Origin: Sinonovacula constricta
Taxonomy: Eukaryota > Mollusca > Bivalvia > Cardiida > Solecurtidae
Length of the DNA stretch: 64,000 bases
Direction: 5' to 3'
Assembly (NCBI GenBank): GCA_007844125.1
Contig: CM017559.1
Location: 68,898,546-68,962,545, forward strand
Shown here: piece after piece, positions 1 through 12,608 of the stretch
Position numbering within the stretch: position 1 is the first letter of the stretch
Layout: each line of letters opens with the position of its first letter
Made by a program: the position numbers and the translations under genes
The notes under the pieces: model-generated
Seen by the model: the letters and a program-made list of their open reading frames with translations, nothing else
Databases searched by the model: none
Told to the model about the DNA's origin: nothing

Positions 1-1316
1 AGTTACCTGGTATCTAGACACCACAAGGGTGTGGTACTCTAGCTTCAAGTCTCATGACCTCAGCACCTAGTTACCTGGTATCTAGACACCACAAGGGTGT
101 GGTACTCTAGCTTCAAGTCTCATGACCTCAGCACCTAGTTACCTGGTATCTAGACACCACAAGGGTGTGGTACTCTAGCTTCAAGTCTCATGACCTCAGC
201 CCCTAGTTACCTGCTATCTAGACACCACAAGGGTGTGGTACTCTAGCTTCAAGTCTCATGACCTCAGCACCTAGTTACCTGGTATCTGGACACCACAAGG
301 GTGTGGAACTCTAGCTTCAAGTCTCATGACCTCAGACCCTAGTTACCTGGTATCTAGACACCACAAGGGTGTGGAACTCAAGCTTCAAGTCTCATGTCCT
401 CAGCCCCTAGTTACCTGGTATCTAGACACCAGAAGGCATGAAACTCAAGCTTCAAGTCTCATGATCTCAGCCCCTAGTTACCTGGTATCTAGACACCAAA
501 AGGGTGTGGAACTCAAGCTTCAAGTCTTATGACCTCAGCCCCTAGTTACCGGGTCTCTGGACACCACAAGGACGTGGAACTCAAGCTTAAATTCTCATGA
601 CCTCAGACCCTAGTTATCTGGTAACTGGACACCACCAGGCTGTGGAACTCTAGCTTCAAGTCTCATGACCTCAGCCCCTAGTTACCTGGTAACTGGACAC
701 CACAAGGGTGTGGAACTCAAGCTTCAAGTCTCATGTCCTCAGCCCCTAGTTACCTGGTAACTGGACACCACAAGGGTGTGGAACTCAAGCTTCAAGTCTC
801 ATGACCTCAGCCCCTAGTTACCTGGTATCTAGATACCACAAGGGTGTGGAACTCAAGCTTCAAGTCTCATGACCTCAGACCCTAGTTACCTGGTATCTAA
901 ACACCACAAGGGTGTGGAACTCTAGCTTTAAGTCTCATGACCTCAGCCCCTAGTTACCTGGTATCTAGACACCAGAAGGCATGGAACTCAAGCTTCAAGT
1001 CACATGAGCTCAGCCCCTAGTTACCTGGTATTTAGACACCAGAAGGCATGGAACTCTAGCTTCAAGTCCCATGACCTCAGCACCTAGTTACCTGGTATCT
1101 GGACACCACAAGGGCATGGAACTCAAGCTTCAAGTCTCATGACCTCAGCACCTAGTTACCTGGTAACTGGACACCACAAGGCAGTGGAACTCTAGCTTCA
1201 AGTCTCATGACCTCAGCCCCTAGTTACCTGGTATCTGGACACCACAAGGGTGTGGAACTCTAGCTTTAAGTCTCATGACCTCAGCACCTAGTTACCTGGT
1301 ATCTAGACACCACAAG
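1..1316. repeat. 68 bp minisatellite A, left block (intron 9)
   Basis: About 19 head-to-tail units of 68 bp beginning AGTTACCTGGTATCTAGACA and ending CATGACCTCAGCACCT. On the gene strand each unit contains the last 17 nt of exon 9 followed by its GTAACT donor. Variants TATCTAGACACC / TAACTGGACACC and GGTGTGG / GGCATGG are interspersed. The array runs off the left edge and is interrupted at 1317 by a dispersed element. Confidence 0.97.
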
Positions 1317-1910
1317 ATATGCATTGTTCCAAGTATGCCTATTTCAAACAGTGATAAAGCAGCCCAATATAAAACCCTCACTAGTCTTCCATTAGTTTGA
1401 ACAGAAGTACACAACTAAAATGTCATTTTAGTCTTTGTTTGCAAACATGACCCTTATAGTCTTTTTCAAATAACACTAACAATATTTGTGGTGTCTTTTT
1501 AGTTCAAGACTTTAACACCATTTATTCTGTCTGATGCCTGCTTGCTATACCAATCATAGCTAGAACTTTGTAGTAGCAAGCCTAATTTTAAACCAATGGA
1601 GCCAGACATTAACACCATAATCACCAAGCTAAAGTGTCGACTCACTAACCCAGTCCTAACTTCTGATGTATTAATCATATACATAAACAGAAGTGTTACA
1701 AAACTGGGGTAAAGAGATGTTTGTAACATATAAGATGGCACACTTTTGCTCTGCTAGCAATACAATACATATTGCAAGTGGATCAAGCAGTATGTTGTAT
1801 AATGCAGTATGCAGTGTTTACATTAAAAGCGGGAAACATGTAACCAACAACCAGCAGGCATGTACACAAGTCTGATTATATCATGTGTACCGTCAACTTT
1901 GGAAAAGAGT
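1317..1910. mobile_element. Dispersed ~594 bp element, copy a, inserted in minisatellite A
   Basis: The sequence from ATATGCATTGTTCCAAGTAT to TCAACTTTGGAAAAGAGT is about 95% identical by eye to 12609-13200. It breaks a 68 bp unit: the left side stops at CACCACAAG and the right side resumes at AACTCAAGC, with GGTGTGG of the unit missing. No terminal inverted repeats, tRNA-like head or poly-A tail is obvious, and no long target duplication is seen. Short ORFs in it are not alike in ways that suggest coding. Family unknown. Confidence 0.8.
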
Positions 1911-4069
1911 AACTCAAGCTTCAAGTCTCATGACCTCAGCCCCTAGTTACCTGGTATCTAGACACCACAAGGGTGTGGTACTCTAGCTTCAAGTCTCATG
2001 ACCTCAGCACCTAGTTACCTGGTATCTAGACACCACAAGGGTGTGGAACTCAAGCTTCAAGTGTCATGACCTCAGCACCTAGTTACCTGGTATCTAGACA
2101 CCACAAGGGTGTGGTACTCTAGCTTCAAGTCTCATGACCTCAGCACCTAGTTACCTGGTATCTAGACACCACAAGGGTGTGGTACTCTAGCTTCAAGTCT
2201 CATGACCTCAGCACCTAGTTACCTGGTATCTAGACACCACAAGGGTGTGGAACTCTAGCTTCAAGTCTCCTGACCTTAGCACCTAGTTACCTGCTATCTG
2301 GACACCACAAGGGTGTGGTACTCTAGCTTCAAGTCTCATGACCTCAGCCCCTAGTTACCTGGTAACTGGACACCACAAGGGTGTGGTACTCTAGCTTCAA
2401 GTCTCATGACCTCAGCCCCTAGTTACCTGGTAACTGGACACCACAAGGGTGTGGTACTCTAGCTTCAAGTCTCATGACCTCAGCACCTAGTTACCTGGTA
2501 ACTGGACACCACAAGGGTGTGGAACTCTAGCTTCAAGTCTCCTGACCTTAGCACCTAGTTACCTGCTATCTGGACACCACAAGGGTGTGGTACTCTAGCT
2601 TCAAGTCTCATGACCTCAGCACCTAGTTACCTGGTATCTAGACACCACAAGGGTGTGGTACTCTAGCTTCAAGTCTCATGACCTCAGCACCTAGTTACCT
2701 TGTATCTGGACACCACAAGGCATGGAACTCTAGCTTCAAGTCTCATGACCTCAGCCCCTAGTTACCTGGTATCTAGACACCACAAGGGTGTGGTACTCTA
2801 GCTTCAAGTCTCATGACCTCAGCCCCTAGTTACCTGGTATCTGGACACCACAAGGCATGGAACTCTAGCTTCAAGTCTCATGACCTCAGCCCCTAGTTAC
2901 CTGGTATCTGGACACCACAAGGCATGGAACTCTAGCTTCAAGTCTCATGACCTCAGCCCCTAGTTACCTGGTAACTGGACACCACAAGGGTGTGGAACTC
3001 TAGCTTTAAGTCTCATGACCTCAGCACCTAGTTACCTGGTATCTGGACACCACAAGGGTGTGGAACTCTAGCTTCAAGTCTCATGACCTCAGCACCTAGT
3101 TACCTGGTATCTGGACACCACAAGGGTGTGGAACTCTAGTTTTAAGTCTCATGACCTCAGCTCCTAGTTACCTGGTATCTAGACACCACAAGGGTGTGGA
3201 ACTCTAGCTTCAAGTCTCATGACCTCAGCCCCTAGTTACCGGGTCTCTGGACACCACAAGGGTGTGGAACTCTAGCTTCAAGTCTCATGACCTCAGCACC
3301 TAGTTACCTGGTAACTGGACACCACAAGGGTGTGGAACTCTAGCTTCAAGTCTCATGACCTCAGCCCCTAGTTACCTGGTATCTAGACACCACAAGGGTG
3401 TGGAACTCAAGCTTCAAGTCTCATGACCTCAGCACCTAGTTACCTGGTATCTAGACACCACAAGGGTGTGGAACTCTAGCTTCAAGTCTCATGACCTCAG
3501 CACCTAGTTACCTGGTATCTAGACACCACAAGGGTGTGGAACTCAAGCTTCAAGTCTCATGACCTCAGCACCTAGTTACCTGGTATCTAGACACCACAAG
3601 GGTGTGGAACTCTAGCTTCAAGTCTCATGACCTCAGCACCTAGTTACCTGGTATCTAGACACCACAAGGGTGTGGAACTCAAGCTTCAAGTCTCATGACC
3701 TCAGCACCTAGTTACCTGGTATCTAGACACCACAAGGGTGTGGTACTCTAGCTTTAAGTCTCATGACCTCAGCACCTAGTTACCTGGTATCTAGACACCA
3801 CAAGGGTGTGGAACTCTAGCTTCAAGTCTCATGACCTCAGCCCCTAGTTACCTGGTAACTGGACACCACAAGGGTGTGGAACTCTAGCTTTAAGTCTCAT
3901 GACCTCAGCACCTAGTTACCTGGTATCTAGACACCACAAGGGTGTGGAACTCTAGCTTCAAGTCTCATGACCTCAGCCCCTAGTTACCTGGTATCTGGAC
4001 ACCACAAGGGTGTGGAACTCTAGTTTTAAGTCTCATGACCTCAGCACCTAGTTACCTGGTATCTGGACA
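1911..4069. repeat. 68 bp minisatellite A, right block, abutting exon 9
   Basis: About 32 further 68 bp units continue the array after the insertion. The rightmost partial unit merges with exon 9 at CTGGTATCTGGACACCAT, i.e. the exon's last bases and donor. Units differ mostly at a handful of positions (TACTC/AACTC, AGCTT C/T AAG, GCACC/GCCCC). Confidence 0.97.
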
Positions 4070-4153
4070 CCATACACATTGGCATCTTGAATAATATCCA
4101 TCTTGGTGAGGATGTTTGACACTTCATATGTGGCTACATTCTCTCCTTTCCAC
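4056..4153 (-). CDS. SLC27A: SLC27A exon 9, last coding exon in window
   Basis: 98 nt, acceptor CTTTGTAG| at 4154, donor ATACCAG|GTAACT at 4055. It continues the motif as RWKGENVATYEVSNILTKMD, then IIQDANVYGVQIPG, corresponding to family WKGENV.T.EV...V.VYGV.VPG. It ends in phase 1 at about residue 525; the family continues with a G(R/.)AGMA block that must lie beyond the window. Read-through into the intron meets a TAG three codons on. The final 17 nt and the donor are the start of the 68 bp tandem repeat that fills the next 4 kb. Confidence 0.93.
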
Positions 4154-6176
4154 CTACAAAGGAAATGAGCAGCTTAACTATGATGAACCAAGAACTGAAA
4201 TGCCTATATCCAAGCATATCAATTCTATAAAAAATAATTTACTCAAATGCACATTTGAAAAAGAGCTTTAAAATTACCCAGTACTTGGTAGGAAGCTACC
4301 TTTGTAACCTTTCTTACAAGATGAATTATTTTCTTAGTATTGTAGTCTGACTGGTACAGTTTGGTTTAGATTTTTTGATACAGTATTAAACAGATTATTA
4401 TTTGAGCCTTCCTCAGGTATTCACTGGCAGGCCCCTTTAGCCAAGAAAATAATGGGATTTCCCTATGTGTTTGTAATGGCCAGCTCATGGTTAGAAAGGT
4501 TGGACAGTGAGGGATGAAGTGGATAATTTATTGCATATAATGAATGTTTCAAAACACATCCAGATTTAAATGTTTGTTTATTCGGTTAATCATCCCACTT
4601 ACAGTATTTCAGTTATCTGGAGACGGTGTCCACTTGAAGCAAATATAGTGCTGCCTTCACTGTATGTAGCATGCCATGAACACCTGGCATGAAACCACAC
4701 CCTATCACATTATCCTGACACCGGGCCAACCAGTCGTGGAACTACCCTTATATTTGCTTGAGCGTTAGCAAGGAAGCTATACCACTACCATTTTAAACGA
4801 CTTTGGTATGCTATGGCTCAGGATCAAAACCGGGGCCTCCTGTACCTGGAGCCGACACTCTACCGATTGGGCTACCATGTCCAATTGTTTTAAATGCAAT
4901 TTAGGGATATTTCATATAATGTAATTAGATTTGTGCATTTGATGAGCACCAAGTTTGATGTTGTTGGTTTTCATGTAAAAAAAAAGCACAAAAACAGTTA
5001 GCTTTTCGGAGAATATTGTTTATTTTCTTTCTGTATAAATACTATATTTTCAGCAAAACATGGATTGATGCTGCCGTGTTTTCTGACAATTTAAGGTGTA
5101 AACTTTCATATCATTAAGATGTCTTGAATAATATAAATTTAGTAAAGATAGATCTAGCATTTTACAAATCCATAAAAACGAATACCAATTGTCTGACAAC
5201 AATCTATTACACTTGAATTAAAACACTAAACAAGACCACCTGGAATACCAAGGTATGGCAGGTGTCACAGGCCAAACAACTCTTAATACATTCACTTAGG
5301 CACTAATTGGCTCATTTGAATAGATTTATCTATATAAACATATTAGCACTTAAAATTAATTTTATGAACATTCTCATTATGTGTAGCAATATGAGAAACA
5401 AAATAAATAGAATATATAGTAATTGTACTGGTTATATGGTATGAAATAAATTAGTAAAAAGCAAATACACACAGCCTCCCTCTTTAGTAAACTTGCACTG
5501 TGTCTTGTAAAAAAAATAATACAGTAAGTAATTTAAAAAAACACACGATAGTATTTCTTGAATATAATATATATGTCAACCAACTGGACATGATGAAATA
5601 GCTAGTAAACCGTTTGTAAATTACACATAACATACATATATTTCAATGTCAGCAATGCAACTTTTGGCCATTGCTTGTCTAACTCCGATTACAGCGAGGA
5701 CCTGCCACTATGGCAGGCATGGCTACAGACCATCTAATGTCTGTCTGATCTAGATTTTAGTTTACTGCTGCGGTTGTCCCAGTGTCAAGAGTAGGAAGCG
5801 GGTGTGTAGTGTGTCTTACAGCCACTATCCATGCAATTCTGTTAGCAGATCAGTGCTGGACATATTGCACACTAGGAATGGTCAATTGCTATATTGGCAA
5901 CACTGACAAAACCCCCCTATACATAGGTCTATATAGAATGGTCAGATTAAGTTAGGTTTAGGCAAACAGTGAAGATCCAGATCTGGCAGCTTCCAGTGGT
6001 GAACGATCTCTGCACCACTTGCTTCAAGGTCTCTACCAAAATGTCTGCTTACAGTTGCATTTTAATTGTTAGTCAATACCTAAACTTAAAGAATGTGTTA
6101 TTGACAAATAAAGCATTTAAAGGATACAGCTATACTGTCATTTTTAATACTATATTTTTTATGATATATTTTCTAC
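4154..6176. other. Intron 8 of SLC27A, mostly unique AT-rich sequence with one SINE
   Basis: This is the one long intron without a minisatellite. Apart from the SINE at 4570-4882 I see no gene, array or structured RNA. Confidence 0.7.
4570..4882 (-). mobile_element. tRNA-related SINE (core shared with 20100 and 29475 copies)
   Basis: On the minus strand it starts GGACATGGTAGCCCAATCGG with an A-box-like segment (TAGCCCAATCGGTAGAG) and a degenerate B box (GGTTTTGATCC). A core follows, ATACCAAAGTCGTTTAAAA, TGGTAGTGGTATAGCTTCCT and the GGTGTTCATGGCATGCTA block, with a tail around GAAATACTGTAAGTGGGATG. The core matches the other two copies in the window. Possible superfamilies are Meta-SINE or V-SINE (RUDI-like); I cannot decide without a search. 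Confidence 0.75.
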
Positions 6177-6378
6177 CTGAATGTGTCGCCAATCCTGTCT
6201 TTGAAGTAGAGAAAGTAGTCCTTGTCCATACTAAGGAGGTCTCCAAAGTTGAAGAAGATGTCACCGTCTTTCAGAACATTGCGCAGGATCTTCTTTTCAT
6301 TTATTTCATTGCCTCCCTTGTAGAATTTTGTGTCACCAAAGACAGTTGAGATGCCTCCCAACAACAGCCCAGTCTCAT
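6177..6378 (-). CDS. SLC27A: SLC27A exon 8 (VLACS motif)
   Basis: 202 nt, acceptor GGCAACACAG| at 6379, donor ACATTCAG|GTAGAA at 6176. It encodes residues ~425-492: DETGLLLGGISTVFGDTKFY, the KGGNEINEKKILRNVLKDGD block and GDLLSMDKDYFLYFKDRIGD with TFR at the end. GDLL (about 470-473) and YFKDR.GDTFR form the second signature of the very-long-chain acyl-CoA synthetase group. The acceptor has a weak pyrimidine tract but is set by the phase and by homology. Confidence 0.94.
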
Positions 6379-6537
6379 CTGTGTTGCCATGGAAACATTA
6401 GGGATTTTGTTTTAGAAATGATTTGTATCTACTGTGTGCACATATTGTAGGTAAGCTAGAGTGTTGTAAGCTCTTTGTACATTTGTGCATGTGTGTGTTT
6501 GTATGTGCTGATACAGGAATGTGTATATGGAATTGAA

Positions 6538-9500
6538 GTCAGTGTGTGCTAACATGTGTCATTGTGTTCAAGATTATAGTCAGTGTGTTCTAACATGTGT
6601 CATTATGTTCCAGATTGTAGTCAGTGTGTGCTGACATGTGTCATTGTGTTCAAGATTGTAGTCAGTGTGTGCTAAATTGTTTCATTGTGTTCAAGATTGT
6701 AGTCAGTGTGTGCTAACATGTGTCATTGTGTTCAAGATTGTAGTCAGTGTGTGCTGACATGTGTCTTTGTGTTCAAGATTGTAGTCAGTGTGTGCTGACA
6801 TGTGTCATTGTGTTCAAGATTGTAGTCAGTGTGTGCTAACATGTGTCATTGTGTTCAAGATTGTAGTCAGTGTGTGCTAACATGTGTCAATTGTGTTCAA
6901 TATTGTAGTCAGTGTGTGCTAACATGTGTCAATTGTGTTCAATATTGTAGTCAGTGTGTGCTGACATGTGTCTTTGTGTTCAAGATTGTAGTCAGTGTGT
7001 GCTAACATGTGTCATTGTGTTCAAGATTGTAGTCAGTGTGTGCTAACATGTGTCATTGTGTTCAAGATTGTAGTCAGTGTGTGCTAACATGTGTCAATTG
7101 TGTTCAATATTGTAGTCAGTGTGTGCTGACATGTGTCTTTGTGTTCAAGATTGTAGTCAGTGTGTGCTTACATGGGTCATTGTGTTCAAGATTATAGTCA
7201 GTGTGTGCTTACATGTGTCATTGTGTGCAACATTGTAGTCAGTGTGTGCTTACATGTGTCATTGTGTTCAACATTGTAGTCAGTGTGTGCTTACATGTGT
7301 CATTGTGTTCAACATTGTTGTCAGTGTGTGCTGACATGTGTCATTGTGTTCAATATGGTAGTCAGTGTGTGCTTACATGGGTCATTGTGTTCAAGATTGT
7401 AGTCAGTGTGTGCTTACATGTCATTGTGTTCAACATTGTAGTCAGTGTGTGCTTACATGTGTCATTGTGTTCAACATTGTTGTCAGTGTGTGCTGACATG
7501 TGTCATTGTGTTCAATATGGTAGTCAGTGTGTGCTAACATGTGTCTTTGTGTTCAATATGGTAGTCAGTGTGAGCTAACACATGTCAATATGTTCAAGAT
7601 TGTAGTCAGTGTGTGCTAACATATGTCATTGTGTTCAAGATTGTAGTCAGTGTGTGCTAACATGTGTCAATTGTGTTCAATATTGTAGTCAGTGTGTGCT
7701 GACATGTGTCATTGTGTTCAAGATTGTAGTCAGTGTGTGCTAACATGTGTCATTGTGTTCAAGATTGTAGTCAGTGTGTGCTAACATGTGTCAATTGTGT
7801 TCAATATTGTAGTCAGTGTGTGCTGACATGTGTCTTTGTGTTCAAGATTGTAGTCAGTGTGTGCTTACATGGGTCATTGTGTTCAAGATTATAGTCAGTG
7901 TGTGCTTACATGTGTCATTGTGTTCAACATTGTAGTCAGTGTGTGCTTACATGTGTCATTGTGTTCAACATTGTTGTCAGTGTGTGCTGACATGTGTCAT
8001 TGTGTTCAATATGGTAGTCAGTGTGTGCTAACATGTGTCTTTGTGTTCAATATGGTAGTCAGTGTGAGCTAACACATGTCAATATGTTCAAGATTGTAGT
8101 CAGTGTGTGCTAACATATGTCATTGTGTTCAAGATTGTAGTCAGTGTGTGCTAACATATGTCATTGTGTTCAAGATTGTAGTCAGTGTGTGCTAAATTGT
8201 TTCATTGTGTTCAAGATTGTAGTCAGTGTGTGCTAACATGTGTCTTTGTGTTCAAGATTGTAGTCAGTGTGTGCTGACATGTGTCAATTGTGTTCAATAT
8301 TGTAGTCAGTGTGTGCTAACATGTGTCTTTGTGTTCAAGATTGTAGTCAGTGTGTGCTAACATGTGTCTTTGTGTTCAAGATTGTAGTCAGTGTTTGCTT
8401 ACATGTGTCATTGTGTTCAAGATTGTAGTCAGTGTGTGCTAACATGTGTCAATTGTGTTCAATATTGTAGTCAGTGTGTGCTGACATGTGTCTTTGTGTT
8501 CAAGATTGTAGTCAGTGTGTGCTAACATGTGTCATTGTGTTCAAGATTGTAGTCAGTGTGTGCTAACATGTGTCATTGTGTTCAAGATTGTAGTCAGTGT
8601 GTGCTAACATGTGTCAATTGTGTTCAATATTGTAGTCAGTGTGTGCTGACATGTGTCTTTGTGTTCAAGATTGTAGTCAGTGTGTGCTTACATGGGTCAT
8701 TGTGTTCAAGATTATAGTCAGTGTGTGCTTACATGTGTCATTGTGTTCAACATTGTAGTCAGTGTGTGCTTACATGTGTCATTGTGTTCAACATTGTAGT
8801 CAGTGTGTGCTTACATGTGTCATTGTGTTCAACATTGTTGTCAGTGTGTGCTGACATGTGTCATTGTGTTCAATATGGTAGTCAGTGTGTGCTTACATGG
8901 GTCATTGTGTTCAAGATTGTAGTCAGTGTGTGCTGACATGTGTCATTGTGTTCAATATGGTAGTCAGTGTGTGCTAACATGTGTCTTTGTGTTCAATATG
9001 GTAGTCAGTGTGAGCTAACACATGTCAATATGTTCAAGATTGTAGTCAGTGTGTGCTAACATATGTCATTGTGTTCAAGATTGTAGTCAGTGTGTGCTAA
9101 CATGTGTCAATTGTGTTCAATATTGTAGTCAGTGTGTGCTGACATGTGTCATTGTGTTCAAGATTGTAGTCAGTGTGTGCTAACATGTGTCATTGTGTTC
9201 AAGATTGTAGTCAGTGTGTGCTAACATGTGTCAATTGTGTTCAATATTGTAGTCAGTGTGTGCTGACATGTGTCTTTGTGTTCAAGATTGTAGTCAGTGT
9301 GTGCTTACATGGGTCATTGTGTTCAAGATTATAGTCAGTGTGTGCTTACATGTGTCATTGTGTTCAACATTGTAGTCAGTGTGTGCTTACATGTGTCATT
9401 GTGTTCAACATTGTTGTCAGTGTGTGCTGACATGTGTCATTGTGTTCAATATGGTAGTCAGTGTGTGCTAACATGTGTCTTTGTGTTCAATATGGTAGTC

Positions 9501-12452
9501 AGTGTGAGCTAACACATGTCAATATGTTCAAGATTGTAGTCAGTGTGTGCTAACATATGTCATTGTGTTCAAGATTGTAGTCAGTGTGTGCTGACATGTG
9601 TCTTTGTGTTCAAGATTGTAGTCAGTGTGTGCTAACATGTGTCATTGTGTTCAAGATTGTAGTCAGTGTGTGCTAACATGTGTCATTGTGTTCAAGATTG
9701 TAGTCAGTGTGTGCTAACATGTGTCAATTGTGTTCAATATTGTAGTCAGTGTGTGCTGACATGTGTCTTTGTGTTCAAGATTGTAGTCAGTGTGTGCTTA
9801 CATGGGTCATTGTGTTCAAGATTATAGTCAGTGTGTGCTTACATGTGTCATTGTGTTCAACATTGTAGTCAGTGTGTGCTTACATGTGTCATTGTGTTCA
9901 ACATTGTAGTCAGTGTGTGCTTACATGTGTCATTGTGTTCAACATTGTTGTCAGTGTGTGCTGACATGTGTCATTGTGTTCAATATGGTAGTCAGTGTGT
10001 GCTTACATGGGTCATTGTGTTCAAGATTGTAGTCAGTGTGTGCTGACATGTGTCATTGTGTTCAATATGGTAGTCAGTGTGTGCTAACATGTGTCTTTGT
10101 GTTCAATATGGTAGTCAGTGTGAGCTAACACATGTCAATATGTTCAAGATTGTAGTCAGTGTGTGCTAACATATGTCATTGTGTTCAAGATTGTAGTCAG
10201 TGTGTGCTAACATGTGTCAATTGTGTTCAATATTGTAGTCAGTGTGTGCTGACATGTGTCATTGTGTTCAAGATTGTAGTCAGTGTGTGCTAACATGTGT
10301 CATTGTGTTCAAGATTGTAGTCAGTGTGTGCTAACATGTGTCAATTGTGTTCAATATTGTAGTCAGTGTGTGCTGACATGTGTCTTTGTGTTCAAGATTG
10401 TAGTCAGTGTGTGCTTACATGGGTCATTGTGTTCAAGATTATAGTCAGTGTGTGCTTACATGTGTCATTGTGTTCAACATTGTAGTCAGTGTGTGCTTAC
10501 ATGTGTCATTGTGTTCAACATTGTTGTCAGTGTGTGCTGACATGTGTCATTGTGTTCAATATGGTAGTCAGTGTGTGCTAACATGTGTCTTTGTGTTCAA
10601 TATGGTAGTCAGTGTGAGCTAACACATGTCAATATGTTCAAGATTGTAGTCAGTGTGTGCTAACATATGTCATTGTGTTCAAGATTGTAGTCAGTGTGTG
10701 CTGACATGTGTCTTTGTGTTCAAGATTGTAGTCAGTGTGTGCTAACATGTGTCATTGTGTTCAAGATTGTAGTCAGTGTGTGCTAACATGTGTCATTGTG
10801 TTCAAGATTGTAGTCAGTGTGTGCTAACATGTGTCAATTGTGTTCAATATTGTAGTCAGTGTGTGCTGACATGTGTCTTTGTGTTCAAGATTGTAGTCAG
10901 TGTGTGCTTACATGGGTCATTGTGTTCAAGATTATAGTCAGTGTGTGCTTACATGTGTCATTGTGTTCAACATTGTAGTCAGTGTGTGCTTACATGTGTC
11001 ATTGTGTTCAACATTGTAGTCAGTGTGTGCTTACATGTGTCATTGTGTTCAACATTGTTGTCAGTGTGTGCTGACATGTGTCATTGTGTTCAATATGGTA
11101 GTCAGTGTGTGCTTACATGGGTCATTGTGTTCAAGATTGTAGTCAGTGTGTGCTGACATGTGTCATTGTGTTCAATATGGTAGTCAGTGTGTGCTAACAT
11201 GTGTCTTTGTGTTCAATATGGTAGTCAGTGTGAGCTAACACATGTCAATATGTTCAAGATTGTAGTCAGTGTGTGCTAACATATGTCATTGTGTTCAAGA
11301 TTGTAGTCAGTGTGTGCTAACATGTGTCAATTGTGTTCAATATTGTAGTCAGTGTGTGCTGACATGTGTCATTGTGTTCAAGATTGTAGTCAGTGTGTGC
11401 TAACATGTGTCATTGTGTTCAAGATTGTAGTCAGTGTGTGCTAACATGTGTCAATTGTGTTCAATATTGTAGTCAGTGTGTGCTGACATGTGTCTTTGTG
11501 TTCAAGATTGTAGTCAGTGTGTGCTTACATGGGTCATTGTGTTCAAGATTATAGTCAGTGTGTGCTTACATGTGTCATTGTGCTCAACATTGTAGTCAGT
11601 GTGTGCTTACATGTGTCATTGTGTTCAACATTGTTGTCAGTGTGTGCTGACATGTGTCATTGTGTTCAATATGGTAGTCAGTGTGTGCTAACATGTGTCT
11701 TTGTGTTCAATATGGTAGTCAGTGTGAGCTAACACATGTCAATATGTTCAAGATTGTAGTCAGTGTGTGCTAACATATGTCATTGTGTTCAAGATTGTAG
11801 TCAGTGTGTGCTAACATATGTCATTGTGTTCAAGATTGTAGTCAGTGTGTGCTAAATTGTTTCATTGTGTTCAAGATTGTAGTCAGTGTGTGCTAACATG
11901 TGTCTTTGTGTTCAAGATTGTAGTCAGTGTGTGCTGACATGTGTCAATTGTGTTCAATATTGTAGTCAGTGTGTGCTAACATGTGTCTTTGTGTTCAAGA
12001 TTGTAGTCAGTGTGTGCTAACATGTGTCTTTGTGTTCAAGATTGTAGTCAGTGTTTGCTTACATGTGTCATTGTGTTCAAGATTGTAGTCAGTGTGTGCT
12101 AACATGTGTCAATTGTGTTCAATATTGTAGTCAGTGTGTGCTGACATGTGTCTTTGTGTTCAAGATTGTAGTCAGTGTGTGCTTACATGGGTCATTGTGT
12201 TCAAGATTGTAGTCAGTGTGTGCTAACATGTGTCATTGTGTTAAAGATTATAGTTAGTGTGTGCTTACATGTGTCATTGTGTTCAACATTGTAGTCAGTG
12301 TGTGCTTACATGTGTCATTGTGTTCAACATTGTTGTCAGTGTGTGCTGACATGTGACTTTGTGTTCAAGATTGTAGTCAGTGTGTGCTTACATGTGTCAT
12401 TGTGTTCAACATTGTTGTCAGTGTTTGCTGACATGTGTCATTGTGTTTAAGG
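6538..12452. repeat. 41 bp minisatellite B in intron 7, with 1110 bp higher-order repeats
   Basis: About 144 units of 41 bp (42 bp when CATT is CAATT), consensus GTCAGTGTGTGCTAACATGT + GTCATTGTGTTCAAGATTGTA. Diagnostic unit series recur exactly every 1110 bp (for example at 8721, 9831, 10941 and at 9297, 10407, 11517), i.e. 27-unit higher-order blocks. The ORFs of 71-125 codons on the plus strand (Cys/Val/His-rich) are by-products; they run antisense to the gene. Confidence 0.96.
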
Positions 12453-12608
12453 TGACATTTGTTGCCTTTCTGATAGTGTTTAATGTATACATGTTTTAAT
12501 GTCAGTATGAACATGTATGCATGTATGTGCATAGAATAAATTAATACCAAATATCAATGAGCATGTATGTATGTATGTGTGTAGAATAAAGTAATACTAA
12601 ATATCAAG
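12453..12608. repeat. Two-copy ATGTATG-rich repeat
   Basis: CATGTATG...AGAATAAATTAATACCAAATATCAA occurs twice in tandem (about 12505-12560 and 12561-12606) between minisatellite B and the dispersed element. Confidence 0.6.

Noticed and set aside
1..4069. CRISPR array (regular 68 bp periodicity)
   Set aside because: No unique spacers, whole units repeat head to tail, the genome is eukaryotic, and the unit derives from an exon border.
5969..6349. 126-codon plus-strand ORF
   Set aside because: Antisense shadow of SLC27A exon 8.
7201..11732. Plus-strand 71-125 codon ORFs as a family of small Cys-rich peptides
   Set aside because: Identical copies arise from the 1110 bp higher-order repeat; they begin at chance ATGs, lack signal peptides and are antisense to the gene.
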